From: Ascarosepion bandense
Lineage: Eukaryota; Mollusca; Cephalopoda; Sepiida; Sepiidae
Length of the DNA stretch: 64,000 nucleotides
Reading direction: 5' to 3'
Assembly (NCBI GenBank): GCA_037127315.1
Contig: JBBBDQ010000402.1
Span: 1 to 64,000 of the forward strand
The stretch's first letter is position 1. Each line of letters starts with the position of its first letter. A program made the position numbers and the translations under genes. Of the stretch, positions 41,894 to 51,019 are shown piece by piece. Below the pieces are notes generated by a model. The model saw nothing but the letters and a program-made list of their open reading frames with translations, was not told the DNA's origin and searched no databases.

Positions 41894-41912
<19 letters not shown>
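41815..41912 (-). mobile_element. Short R4-like fragment
   Basis: On minus, GACATGGCAGTTCCAGCAGA reads DMAVPAD, close to the DMACPADCNI string of the main copy, followed by related sequence to about 41815. It again abuts an AAT/ATT tract. Confidence 0.55.

Positions 41913-41966
<54 letters not shown>
41897..41966. repeat. Palindromic (AAT)n(ATT)n microsatellite
   Basis: About 10 AAT units are joined to about 13 ATT units, able to fold into one long hairpin. Confidence 0.95.
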
Positions 41967-41968
<2 letters not shown>

Positions 41969-42371
41969 ACGCCAGACGAGACTGTATTTGTCATTCATTT
42001 TTTTATGAATGTCATGTGAAATTGCGTAAATATTCTGGGAATGAAAAACACAACACAACATAGAATATAATTTGTTGATATGCAAATATTTTTTCATCCT
42101 CAAACACTCGACATTTTTTCCACTTAATAAAACCGGCTGTTTGAGAAGAGACATTTTTGAGGTTTATATTTCAAGTGCCGGCTTTTAAGGTACGCTATAA
42201 ACAACAGAAACGAGAGAGATAAAGATCCTAGTTTTATTCCGAGCCAATGATAAACTTTGCTAAACCACGAACTGTTTAAGGGCCATGTTTTCAAACGTCT
42301 CCTAAATATCGCATAATGGAGTATACACTGTTGACTAAAAAACCCTGTCACTATGTTATTTTCTTGAGTTT
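41967..42371. other. No gene seen
   Basis: AT-rich sequence. Short frames without motifs. Confidence 0.5.
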
Positions 42372-42925
42372 CTGCTTCTTCTATGTGTCATGTCCTTTCA
42401 GGACGTAGGCGATCATGGCCTCCCACGTCTCCCTATCCCTCGTGGCTCTTAGTACGTTTTCTCTTATTACCCCACCATATTCCGATCTGCCATCCACCTG
42501 CTCAGGCCCATCAAATATGTTATCCGCTGCTTTCCCCTGTCTCTCTTTCTCTCTATCTGACCTGTGAGTATCAGATTCTCCAAACCCTCCTTCCTCATCA
42601 CATTTCCCAGGAACTTTGGCTGTCTCTTCCTGATGCTCGGTATTAGATTTCTTTTCGTATCCATCCTTTCCAAAATCTCATCATTGCTCACGTGATCGAT
42701 CCATGATATCCGCAGCATCCTTCTGTAAAACCACATTTCAGTTGCTTCAAGTTTTTCCTTCATCTTCGATAATATTGTCCAGCGTTCACTGTCATATTGA
42801 GGAACTAACATCACATAGCAATCTAGTATTCTCTTCTTTGTTTCTAGCGAGATTTTCATGTTTTTTAATACTCTTCTCAGCTCCTGGAATGCATCCTTCT
42901 GCTTTTGGATCTCAGGAATATAAAT
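42372..42925 (-). mobile_element. RTE-like LINE, C-terminal fragment
   Basis: Tail CTTCTTCTATGTGTCATGTC on plus. The minus frame 42467-42949 (160 aa) reads EIQKQKDAFQELRRVLKNMK, SLETKKRILDCYVMLVPQYD, FYRRMLRISWIDHVSNDEIL and FLGNVMRKEGLENLILTGQI, a well-kept RTE-like C terminus. It joins a different copy at 43008 through a hairpin-bearing linker. Confidence 0.88.
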
Positions 42926-42947
42926 GTATAGAAACTGTTGTGACCAC

Positions 42948-43001
42948 AAAGTGAGGGGTCAGTTTATATATTGATGTAATATGGAACTGATCCCCCACTT
43001 T
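42948..43001. repeat. 17-bp imperfect hairpin between two RTE-like copies
   Basis: AAAGTGAGGGGTCAGTT (42948-42964) pairs with AACTGATCCCCCACTTT (42985-43001), two mismatches and a 20-base loop. It could be a small element or a mark of the junction. Confidence 0.8.
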
Positions 43002-43007
43002 ATATCC

Positions 43008-43930
43008 AATATGCTTCTGTAGAACCACATTTCAATTGCTTCAAGTTTTTCCTTCATCTTCGATGATATTGTCCAGCAGTCATATTGAAGAACTGACATC
43101 ACATAGCAATCCAGTACTCTCTTCTTTTTTTCTAGCGAAATTTCTATTCTGTTCAGCTTCTGGAATGCGTTCTTCCCCATGCCAATTCGCCTTCGCATCT
43201 CAGTGTCGTACTTTTCGTCTTCTGTTAAAACATTTTCCAAGTACTTAAATTTTTGTACCTGCTCCATTTTAGTATACCCAACCTGTAATTGGCATTTTAG
43301 TCTTCTCTGTTTGCTGATGACCTTACATTCGGTTTTCTTGTAGTTTATTTGTATTTCTTTCTTTCGACTTGTTTCAATTGCCTTTTTCTTTTTTTTCTTT
43401 TTTTTTTCTTGTAGTTTTCTTTCCGTGTCGGCTATCAGCACTGTATCATCTGCGTTATGCTGTTCAGATTGTGACCGCCGATGATGAATCCTAGCATAAC
43501 TTTTAGGGTCCTCAGAATAGTCTCGCTGTAGAAGTTGAACAGATCCGGTGAAAAGTCACATTCTTGTCTTACGCCCCTTTCTATCTTTGTATATCTGCTG
43601 AATTCGTTTCCTGTCCGTATGCAGGCAGTTTGCTGCCAGTAAAGATTTTTGATTACTCTAATGTCTTTCCCAAATATATCGCGGTTGCTGAGAATTTTTA
43701 TCATTTCTTTGTGGCGTACTTTGTCGAACGCTTTGGCATAGTCTGCAAAACATAGTTAGAAGTCCTTTTTCGTTTGTATCGCCCTTTTGGATTGCATCCT
43801 AAGCATAAATATCGCATTCGTTGTTCGAGTGTCTTTGACAAAAACGCACTGTCCTTGTCCTATCTCCGGCATGATTCTGCTTCCCGCTCTATTCATCGGG
43901 ATTAGGGTTCGGATTCGGAGAATAAAACTT
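43008..43930 (-). mobile_element. RTE-like LINE, RT palm to C terminus
   Basis: Minus frames 42959-43441 and 43435-43704 hold DRDIFGKDIRVIKNLYWQQT-like, IERGVRQECDFSPDLFNFYS, MLGFIIGGHNLNS, ADTERKLQEKK and YTKMEQVQKFKYLENVLTED, then KCDTEMRRRIGMGKNAFQKL-type strings. The catalytic tetrad region is at the frame break near 43440. Upstream to 43930 there is SRIMPEIGQGQCVFVKDTRT-like sequence. Degenerate. Confidence 0.85.
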
Positions 43931-44029
43931 TAAATAATGTTTCATCTGTGTTTTTCTCTTAGATCGAAATAATTAGCCTTTTGTATAAAAGAACTGTCAA
44001 TTGTAACAATACAGAATATATTAGTTCTG

Positions 44030-44400
44030 GGTAGACTGCATCCAGGACCAAGCCCTCTGATTAGGAATTTTTGAGGAGCATGGAACCACCTCTTATTTGC
44101 TGTTGTTCCCGGGTCCTCTGTGATCCGGAGTAATAGCAGCTGCTAGGGTCCGAGCTATGGGCAAATAATTAACCCCTAAACTGAGAGCGAAACGCTATGA
44201 AAATATAAAAATAGATTTTTATAGAAATATATACATAAAAATAGACTTTTGGAGAAAAATATACATTTTTGAACGAAAAATATTACCAACAATACATTTT
44301 TGAAGGAAAAGAATTATTGCCATAATACATTTTTGAAGTAAAAAATATTATTACCATAATACATTTTTGAAAGAAAAGAAAGTCTATCTTTACAAAGTGG
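44030..44400 (+). repeat. Interspersed repeat S5, copy 1
   Basis: TGCATCCAGGACCAAGCCCT, GAGCATGGAACCACCTCTTA, TTCCCGGGTCCTCTGTGATC, GCTATGGGCAAATAATTAAC, then four or five about 30-base units with AATACATTTTTGAA. Related copies lie at 47155-47345 and 47545-48050. No tRNA-like head is seen. Confidence 0.7.
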
Positions 44401-44489
44401 TGTGAGAGCCTCTTTGCATAGACGTCTCTGATAACAAATATGTTGATTTAGAAAACCAGTAAAATGTTGTCGGCGCTTAGATAACCTTC

Positions 44490-44700
44490 CAAGATTGATA
44501 TGCCGTAAAACTCAACCAAACCAAATTACAGAATATATGGTTGTTAGCAAAAGGGACACAGCAAAATATGAAGTACACATTAGAGATATCAAAATTAAAC
44601 AATTAGAGATATCAAAATTAAACAAAGACAGATTTAGCTATCTGGGAATTGCTATAATGGAAGACAGAAAAATCAGAAGGCGCTTTGGAATAGCAGATAA
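44490..44700 (+). mobile_element. RTE-like LINE fragment with internal 24-bp repeat
   Basis: The frame 44495-44776 reads EYMVVSKRDTAKYEVHIRD, IKIKQLEISKLNKDRFSYLG and DRKIRRRFGIADNFF, the post-palm region of RTE-like RT. ATTAGAGATATCAAAATTAAAC occurs twice in tandem. A short LINE-J tail-like piece (AATCATTTCACTGTAAGCAA) follows at about 44705-44790. Confidence 0.75.
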
Positions 44701-44879
44701 TTTTTTTAATCATTTCACTGTAAGCAAAGCGATAAGGCTTCTAAGTCACAAGAGGTTACTGAGAGCAAAACTCTGAGAAAAAAACGTTATTGAAGAGAGG
44801 CGAATATGTGATCCAATGTAACAACATATTTATGAGGTCGAAATTATAAAAAGTATCTCAATAAATTATCATTTTATTA

Positions 44880-44943
44880 TCATTATTATGCATATATATT
44901 ATTATTATTATTATTGAATAACGCGAATGGAATTAAAATTATT

Positions 44944-44974
<31 letters not shown>

Positions 44975-45000
44975 TTATTATTATTATTATACATTTATTT
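44880..45000. repeat. Interrupted (ATT)n microsatellites
   Basis: Three ATT tracts with short interruptions. Confidence 0.95.
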
Positions 45001-45089
45001 TTTAATATGGGTGCGTTGATATTTTATAGCATTCATCTGTTTTTCATTCATTTTCAACTCTAAAATTACTTCAGCAGTTTTTTATTTGT

Positions 45090-45412
45090 TTACTAATAAT
45101 GCCGAGGATACCGTGGACAGAACATTTGGGCAACGACGAGATTTTGGGAAGAATGAAACCAAAAAAGAAACTTGTGCTTAACATAAAAAAGAAACAGTTC
45201 CTCGGACACTTAATGAGGAAAGAGAGCATGAAGAATTCAATACCCACTGGGCGGATATAGGAAAAGAGATGCAAAAACAGCGCTTGACATACTTGATGGG
45301 CTTAAAAGATGGATGGCAGAGCAGGGTTTAGAGAAAATAACAAGACAAAATGTATTAAGAGTTACAAGGGAGAGGTAGATGTGGAGGGCCATGAACGCCC
45401 ACATCCTGTTTT
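45090..45412 (+). mobile_element. RTE-like LINE 3' end, diverged
   Basis: Plus frames read RIPWTEHLGNDEILGRMKPK, KKLVLNIKKKQFLGHLMRKE-like and LDGLKRWMAEQGL-like, then TTAAGAGTTACAAGGGAGAG and GTGGAGGGCCATGAACGCC. It ends against the SINE at 45413 without a GAA tail. Confidence 0.75.
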
Positions 45413-45735
45413 CTATTCTCGCAAAAGTCGTCTGCTGGGCGTCGACTTTTCCCAGATCCCTGGGGAAAAATACAGGTCATTACCCTACCGTGTTGGGCCT
45501 ATGCGTCCTGGTAGGGGTGGATGTGACGCGCCTCAGCGATCATATATCTTTTTGATTCATGATCACCATAAACTATTTGCGTAAGTGAATGTAACAAACC
45601 CGACTAAAATTCGAACTCAACTTTCCGATCTCTCATCCCAAGTTGTTATCTATTACACCATCCGCACCTCCATGCTTACATTACCTGGAATTCCCAAGCG
45701 ACGTTGCTTAACTTCCGTCATTCTCCACTGTTTTT
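45413..45735 (-). mobile_element. 5S-tRNA chimeric SINE
   Basis: On minus: a 5S rRNA-like fragment (GGAAGTTAAGCAACGTCG then CTTGGGAATTCCAGG, 45720-45683), about 20 bases, a tRNA-like head (GGATGGTGTAATAGATAAC and GAGTTCGAATTTT), CACTTACGCAAATAG as in S1, then a distinct body. The body has CCTACCAGGACGCATAGGCC and an AAAAGTCG/CGACTTTT stem. Total about 320 bases. 61846-61992 has the same 5S-to-tRNA order. Confidence 0.7.
45683..45720 (-). pseudogene. 5S rRNA-like fragment at the SINE head
   Basis: It contains the 5S internal-promoter start (GAAGTTAAGCAACGTCG) fused by deletion to the TGGGAAT-type 3' segment. Too short to be a gene. Confidence 0.7.
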
Positions 45736-45894
45736 AAATTAGGGTGATATTGCCCACCGGTGGCCGATTTCAGCTGTTGGGTTGGCAATGAGCAACTGAA
45801 TATAAAATGGTATATATTGGAAATTTTGGTGGGCGATACAGGATTTTAAGTATTAAAACGATATTTCATCATACTTCCTTTATGCGTAGATGTA

Positions 45895-47210
45895 GTCGAT
45901 CATGGCCCTCCACATATTCTTGAGCCTTGTTATTTCTCCCAAATCCCTGCTCTGCTATCCATGTGCTTAAGCTCATCAAGTGTGTCACGCGCTGTTTCCC
46001 CTGTTTCTCCCTCTATCTGCTCTGTGAATATCAGATTATTCAAGCCTTCCTCCCCTCATTACGTGTCCCAGACACTTTAACTGTCTCTTGTTAAGCATAA
46101 GTTTTATTCCGGTTTTCATTCTCTACAATATCTCGTCGTTGCCCACATGTTCTCTCAGCATCCTTCTGTAGAACCACATTTCTGTTACTTTGAGTCTCTC
46201 CTTCGTCTTTGACGAGATCGTCCAGCATTCGCTGCTGTGTCGGAGGACAGATATCACGTAACACATCAGTACTGTTTTCTTTGTTTCCAACGACATTTTC
46301 CTATTTCTCATTACTCTGCTTAGCTTTTCGAATACATCTTTGGCCATCCCAATACGCCTTTAGATCTCAGTGTCACACTTTCCGTCCTCTGTTAGAACAA
46401 TTTAAATTTCTGTAACTGCTTGATTTTAGTATCCCCAACCTGTAATTGCCATTTTGGGCTTCTCTTGTTGTTTCCTTTCCGTGTCTGCTATCAGCACTGT
46501 ATCATCTTATATTGTTAATATTGTGGCTGCCAAAGACACATCCCAGCAGGACTTCTAGTTCTTTCAGACTTGTCTCTCTGTATAGGTGGAATAAATTCGG
46601 TAAGAAGACACTTCCTTGTCTTACACCTATTTCTATTTTTGAATATATCCTGAACTAATTTCCTGTCCGTATGCAGGCGGTTTGCTGCCTGTATAGTTTC
46701 TTGATTACTCTATCTTTCCCGAATATGTCAAGGTTGCGCAGCAGTAATATCAGATTTATTGTGGCGTATTTTGTCGAACGACTTTATGCAGTCAATAAAA
46801 CACAGGTACATGTCGTTCTGCAATTCTATTGCTCTTTCTGATAACATTCTGAGCGTAAATATCGCGTTCCTTGTTCCGGTGTCTTTGACGAACGTGCATA
46901 GTTCTTGTCCTATCTCTGGCCTGATTCTGCTGCGCGCCCTATTCATCAGAATTCGGATGATGAGTTTTGTTACGTGGCTCATTAAGCTGATTACTCGGTG
47001 GAGTTCTTATTCGTATGTGCCTGGCTTCTTAAGCAGTGCTATGAAAATCGATCTGCTTAGGTCTTCCGGTATATCACCGCTGTTGTAGGTTTCACATGTT
47101 ATTTCTGTAATTTTGTCTGCGCCTAAATCGTCTACGACTATTAGGTCCTGGGCATGACGGTAGACTGCATCCAGCAGCAAGGCCTCTGATTGGGAGGTTG
47201 TGAGGAGCAT
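45895..47210 (-). mobile_element. RTE-like LINE, RT region to near 3' end
   Basis: Minus frames, from upstream: DLGADKITEITCETYNSGDI, LSRSIFIALLKKPGTYE (47007-47210), MSHVTKLIIRILMNRARSRI, RNAIFTLRMLSERAIELQND, YLCFIDCIKSFDKIRH (46728-46982), then VIKKLYRQQTACIRTGN-like, AKDVFEKLSRVMRNRKMSLE and WFYRRMLREHVGNDEIL (46123-46347). Order and strings are RTE-like RT. Broken by multiple frameshifts, but nearly the full RT is covered. Confidence 0.87.
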
Positions 47211-47345
47211 GAAACCACTTCTTAATTGTTGTTGTTTCTAATCCACCCTGACCCGGAGATTTTTTTTAGATTGGCAGACAGTGAAATTACAAGTAATACA
47301 TTTTTTAAAGGAAAATGATCAACAATACATTTTCGTAGTAAAATG
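47155..47345 (+). repeat. Interspersed repeat S5, partial copy 2
   Basis: ACTGCATCCAGCAGCAAGGC, CTGATTGGGAGGTTGTGAGG, GAGCATGAAACCACTTCTTA and one or two AATACATTTT units. It meets the RTE-like coding region. Confidence 0.65.
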
Positions 47346-47544
47346 ATCAACAATAAATTTCAATAGCAAAATATCTAAAAACTATATAAAAATATCCCTT
47401 TACTTTGAAAGTATAAAATTATGCATTATATAAAATTCTGCATTAAATATATGTAGTTATAAATATACAATTCCATTTAAAATATCTATAGTCGAAACCA
47501 TAACATTATGTACAACATATTTAGATTTCGGCATCAAATAACTC
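47346..47544. other. AT-rich sequence between S5 copies
   Basis: No gene. The end (TTTCGGCATCAAATAACTCA) resembles the S5 right end, which is also seen near 62520. Confidence 0.5.
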
Positions 47545-48050
47545 AGAGTCCTGGGTATGACGGCAAACTGCATCCGGCAGCAAGGCCTCTGATTGGGAGG
47601 TTGTGAGGAGCATGAAACTACGTCCTAATTGTTGTTGTTCTCAGGTCCACCCTGACCAGGAGTGGTAGCACCTTTTAGGGTCCCAGCTATGGGCAAATAG
47701 TTAACCCCCCAAACTGGGGTCAAAACACTATGAAAGTATAAAAATACACTTTTATAGAAACATATATACATAAAAATAAACTTTTATAGATAAACATACA
47801 TTTTTGAAGAAAAAATTATCATCACAAAACATTTTTGAAAGAAAAGATTTTCAGCAAAACATTTTTGAATACAAAACTAGAATACATTTTCAGTTTTCTA
47901 AAATAAAAAAGAATAAAACCGAAATTTTCGTTAAAATCTGACTAAATTAACCTCACTATAACTGAACATTAAAAAAATACCTTAAAACCCCACCTTTTTG
48001 GCATTTAATGACTCAGAGAGGTTGATATGCCGTTAAGCAAAATTCACTCA
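47545..48050 (+). repeat. Interspersed repeat S5, fullest copy
   Basis: CTGCATCCGGCAGCAAGGCC, GGTCCACCCTGACCAGGAG, GTCCCAGCTATGGGCAAATA, tandem ACATTTTTGAA units, and the end GAGAGGTTGATATGCCGTTA. The end motif also closes partial copies at about 44490 and 62545. Mobility type unknown. Confidence 0.7.
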
Positions 48051-48844
48051 TTCACTCAGTCCAAGGCTACCATCATCTCGATTACAATGCCATCTGGTCC
48101 TGCTGCTTTGGTTCTAATTAGTTTGGTCAATGCAGCTTCCACTTGAGATATTAATATTTCCGATTCGTCGGTACTTACGTGTAATGTCGGTTGTTCTCTC
48201 TTGTCCTGGAAGAGATCTAATATGATCGTTCCGTTCTTGGATTTTATGCATCCTGTTGATGAGCGTGTCTTCTGTCCTGGTAGTTCTCTTTTTTTCTATG
48301 CATATGTCTTTTATTTGTGAAACTCAATCTCTCTATTTCAGCACATTTTTCGTTGAGCCATTCTTCTTTAGCCTGTCTACATCTGTTTCTTATTTCCTTG
48401 GCCTCTTTTACTTCTATTTCAGGACGTGGGTGATCACTGCATTCCACGTTTCCCTATCACTGGTGGCTCTTAGCACGCTTTCTCCTGTTACAACTCTCAG
48501 CCCCAGCTCTGCCATCCACCTGCCAAAGTCCATCAAGTATATTAAATGCTGCTTTCCCCTGTCTCTTTTCTCATCTATTTGGCCTGTTAGTGTCAAATTC
48601 TCTAAGCCCTCCTTCTTTATTGTATGTCCCAAGGACCTTAGTTGTCTTTTCCTGATGCTTTCTTTTTGTTTCCATCCTTGCTAAAACCTCATCATTACTA
48701 ACGTGCTTGATCCATGATATCCGCAGCATCCTTCTGTGGAACCACATTTCAGTTGCTTTCAGATTTTTCTTCATATTTGATAAGATTATCTCTTAATACT
48801 TTATTCAGCTTCTGGAATGCGTCCTTCGCCATGCTAATTCGCCT

Positions 48845-49072
48845 TCAGACCTGCTTGATTTTAATATCCCCAACTGTATTTGGTATTTTAGGCTTCTCTT
48901 TTTGCCATGCATTCGGTTTCTTGTAATTTATTTCCAGTTCTTTCTTGTCACTCTCTTCAGCTACCTTCTGTAGGAAGTCTTGTAGTTTCCTTTCTGTATC
49001 TGCTACCAGCACTGTATCATCTACGTAACTTACGTTGTTCAGATTGTGACCCCCGATGATGAATCCTAGCAT
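48845..49072 (-). pseudogene. RTE-like RT palm with YVDD box
   Basis: MLGFIIGGHNLNNVSYVDDT, VLVADTERKLQDFLQKVAEE and SDKKELEINYKKPNAW. The catalytic box is YVDD. Frames fail on both sides, and the fragment is part of the composite above. Confidence 0.8.
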
Positions 49073-49904
49073 AACTTGTAGAGCCTCAGAATGATACGGT
49101 GAAAAGGCACGTCCTTGTCTTAACCCCTTTCTATCTTTGTATATCTGCTGAGTTCGTTTACTGTCAGTATGCAGGCTGTTTGCTGCCAGTAGAGATTCTT
49201 GATTACTCTAATGTATTTCCCAAATATGTCGCGGTTGCTGAACATCTCTATTAATTCTTTGTGGCGTACTTTGTCGAAGGCTTTGGCATAGTTTACAAAA
49301 CATAGTTAGATGTCCTTTTTCATTTGTATCGCCCTCTCTGATAGCATCCTGAGCATAAATATCGCATTCGTTGTTCCAGTGTCCTTAACGAAACCGCATA
49401 TTATTGTCCTATCTCCGGCATGATTCTGCTTCCCGCTCTATTTACACCGCTTTCTATCTCTGTATATGTGCTGAATTCTTTTCCTGTCCGTATGCAGGTT
49501 GTTTGCTGCTAGTAGAAATTCTTGATTACGCGCACGTCTTTCCCAAAATATGTCGAGGTTGCTGAGCATTCCTATAAATTCTTTGTGGCGTACTTTGTCG
49601 AACGCCTTCCCATAATCGATAAAACATAGTTACTCTATTTCGTTCCATGTCTTGTTGTTTCTTATTTCCTTTGCCTCATATCAAAAATCTGATTTGGGAT
49701 CCACACATTTTTCTTTCTACGTCCGTTTTCTATTGGGATGATGTCGCTTGGTGATGTCACGAGGACTTTCCATCGCCCCATTTCGAGTTTCTAATTTCTC
49801 CATCGTATCTTTTTTTCGCACATTCCGTATATTTTTCCTGTGGGTTCGGGTCATTCTGTTGTATCGCAATTTGGGTTCTGTGTTAGGCTTCTTCAATTTT
49901 CGAA

Positions 49905-50503
49905 GTTTTGAATACTGCTGCCACATCTAATTGGGTGCCCCTACTATTCACCTCGAGGTTCTTGACAAAATCCAACGGAGAATCTGTAATGTGATCGATA
50001 CCAACTTGTCAAGTCTGCTCAGTCGCTCTCTCACCGGTGTGATGTGGCTTCCCTGTGCCTCTTCTATGAATACTTTCACAGCTTCTGATCCAATGAACTT
50101 AGCTCACTGGTGTCCCCTATGTATGAATTTACACGAACTACTATACTAGCAACTAGGTCACACCATTTTACAGTGAAACCGATAAAATGTAACCGCAATT
50201 TCTACTCTAATAGCTTCTTTTCTCGCATTTCCCGCCTGTGGAATTCCCTTCCGTATACTTGCTTCCCCGACAGCTATAATCTCCAGGAATTTAAATGTAA
50301 GGTCAATAGTCATCTCCTGTCTCACTAACTCGAATCCTTTCTCTCAAGCTTTTTTCTCCATTCACACCACCCCCATCACACCAATATTCTCATCCTTCTA
50401 TAACCTACCCATCTTTCACATCACTTTCTCCTATGTAATCCCTGCGCAACAGTGACAGTAAAACCGCCTTGCTTGGGGTGAAATGATTAAAAAAATAAAA
50501 ATA
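49905..50503 (+). mobile_element. LINE-J 3' end nested in the RTE-like LINE
   Basis: Plus frames read TIHLEVLDKIQRRICNVIDT (49931-50149) and SHHFTVKPIKCNRNFYSNSF, FFSRISRLWNSLPYTCFPDS, YNLQEFKCKVNSHLLSH (50110-50328). The tail has CCTTGCTTGGGGTGAAATGA and an A-rich end at 50488-50508. RTE-like coding stops at its right edge and resumes at its left. It is the least decayed C terminus of LINE-J on plus. Confidence 0.88.
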
Positions 50504-50504
50504 A

Positions 50505-50985
50505 AAAATATAACCGGGTGATGGTCGCTTGCGCAGTAGGCACCTTTAAGAGTTTTGCAGTGAATACCTGCATTCCTTAATCTCTTGTTGATAGTTATGT
50601 AGTCGACTCTTGTTTCTTCTCTTGGGCTTTTCCATGTCCTTAATCGTTTTAGATGTTCTTGGAACCAGGTGTTGGTTATTACTTGGTCATTCGCTGTGCA
50701 CCATTGGACCCATTTTTCTCCGCTGTTGTCGCGTTTTCCGAGTCTGAACTTGCCAACTATGTCCTCCTCCCTCTTCTTGTCTACTTTGGCATTCAGATCT
50801 CCCATGATAATTTTAATTTCTTGTGATTTATATCGAACCTTGGCATTGACTATCAAAAGAGTAAAAAGATTCGATTTCTTCTTCTGTACTCTGTGTTGTT
50901 GAACACACGACTATAATAGATACGTTGCAGGACTTTCCTTTTAGTTTAATAAGAATTCTTTTAGATATCAGTAACTTTGAAACCG
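50505..50985 (-). pseudogene. RTE-like AP endonuclease, C-terminal half
   Basis: KIIMGDLNAKVDKKREEDIV, KFRLGKRDNSGEKWVQWCTA, NDQVITNTWFQEHLKRLRTW, RVDYITINKRLRNAG and YCASDHHPV (50505-50856). GDLNAK and SDHHPV are catalytic motifs of RTE-type AP endonucleases. Upstream (to 50985) shifted frames read KLKGKSCNVSIIVVCSTTQS. The domain is cut right after SDHHPV by LINE-J. Confidence 0.87.
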
Positions 50986-51019
50986 CTTTTGTTTGATGCA
51001 GAGGGAAACAATGTGAGAA

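Larger units (their letters stand above)
48060..50985 (-). mobile_element. RTE-like LINEs: endonuclease-to-tail composite
   Basis: On minus from the right: endonuclease (50985-50505), a nested LINE-J (50503-49905), linker (49926-49717: KKPNTEPKLRYNRM), RT pieces (49660-49080: KNLYWQQTAYRQ-like, two partly overlapping copies) and a C terminus with tail (49072-48415: IIGGHNLNNVSYVDDTVLVA, RRMLRISWIKHVSNDEVLAR). A further upstream linker piece follows (48440-48060: RNRCRQAKEEWLNEKCAEIE). The order shows at least two RTE-like copies overlapped or inserted into one another. Confidence 0.83.
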
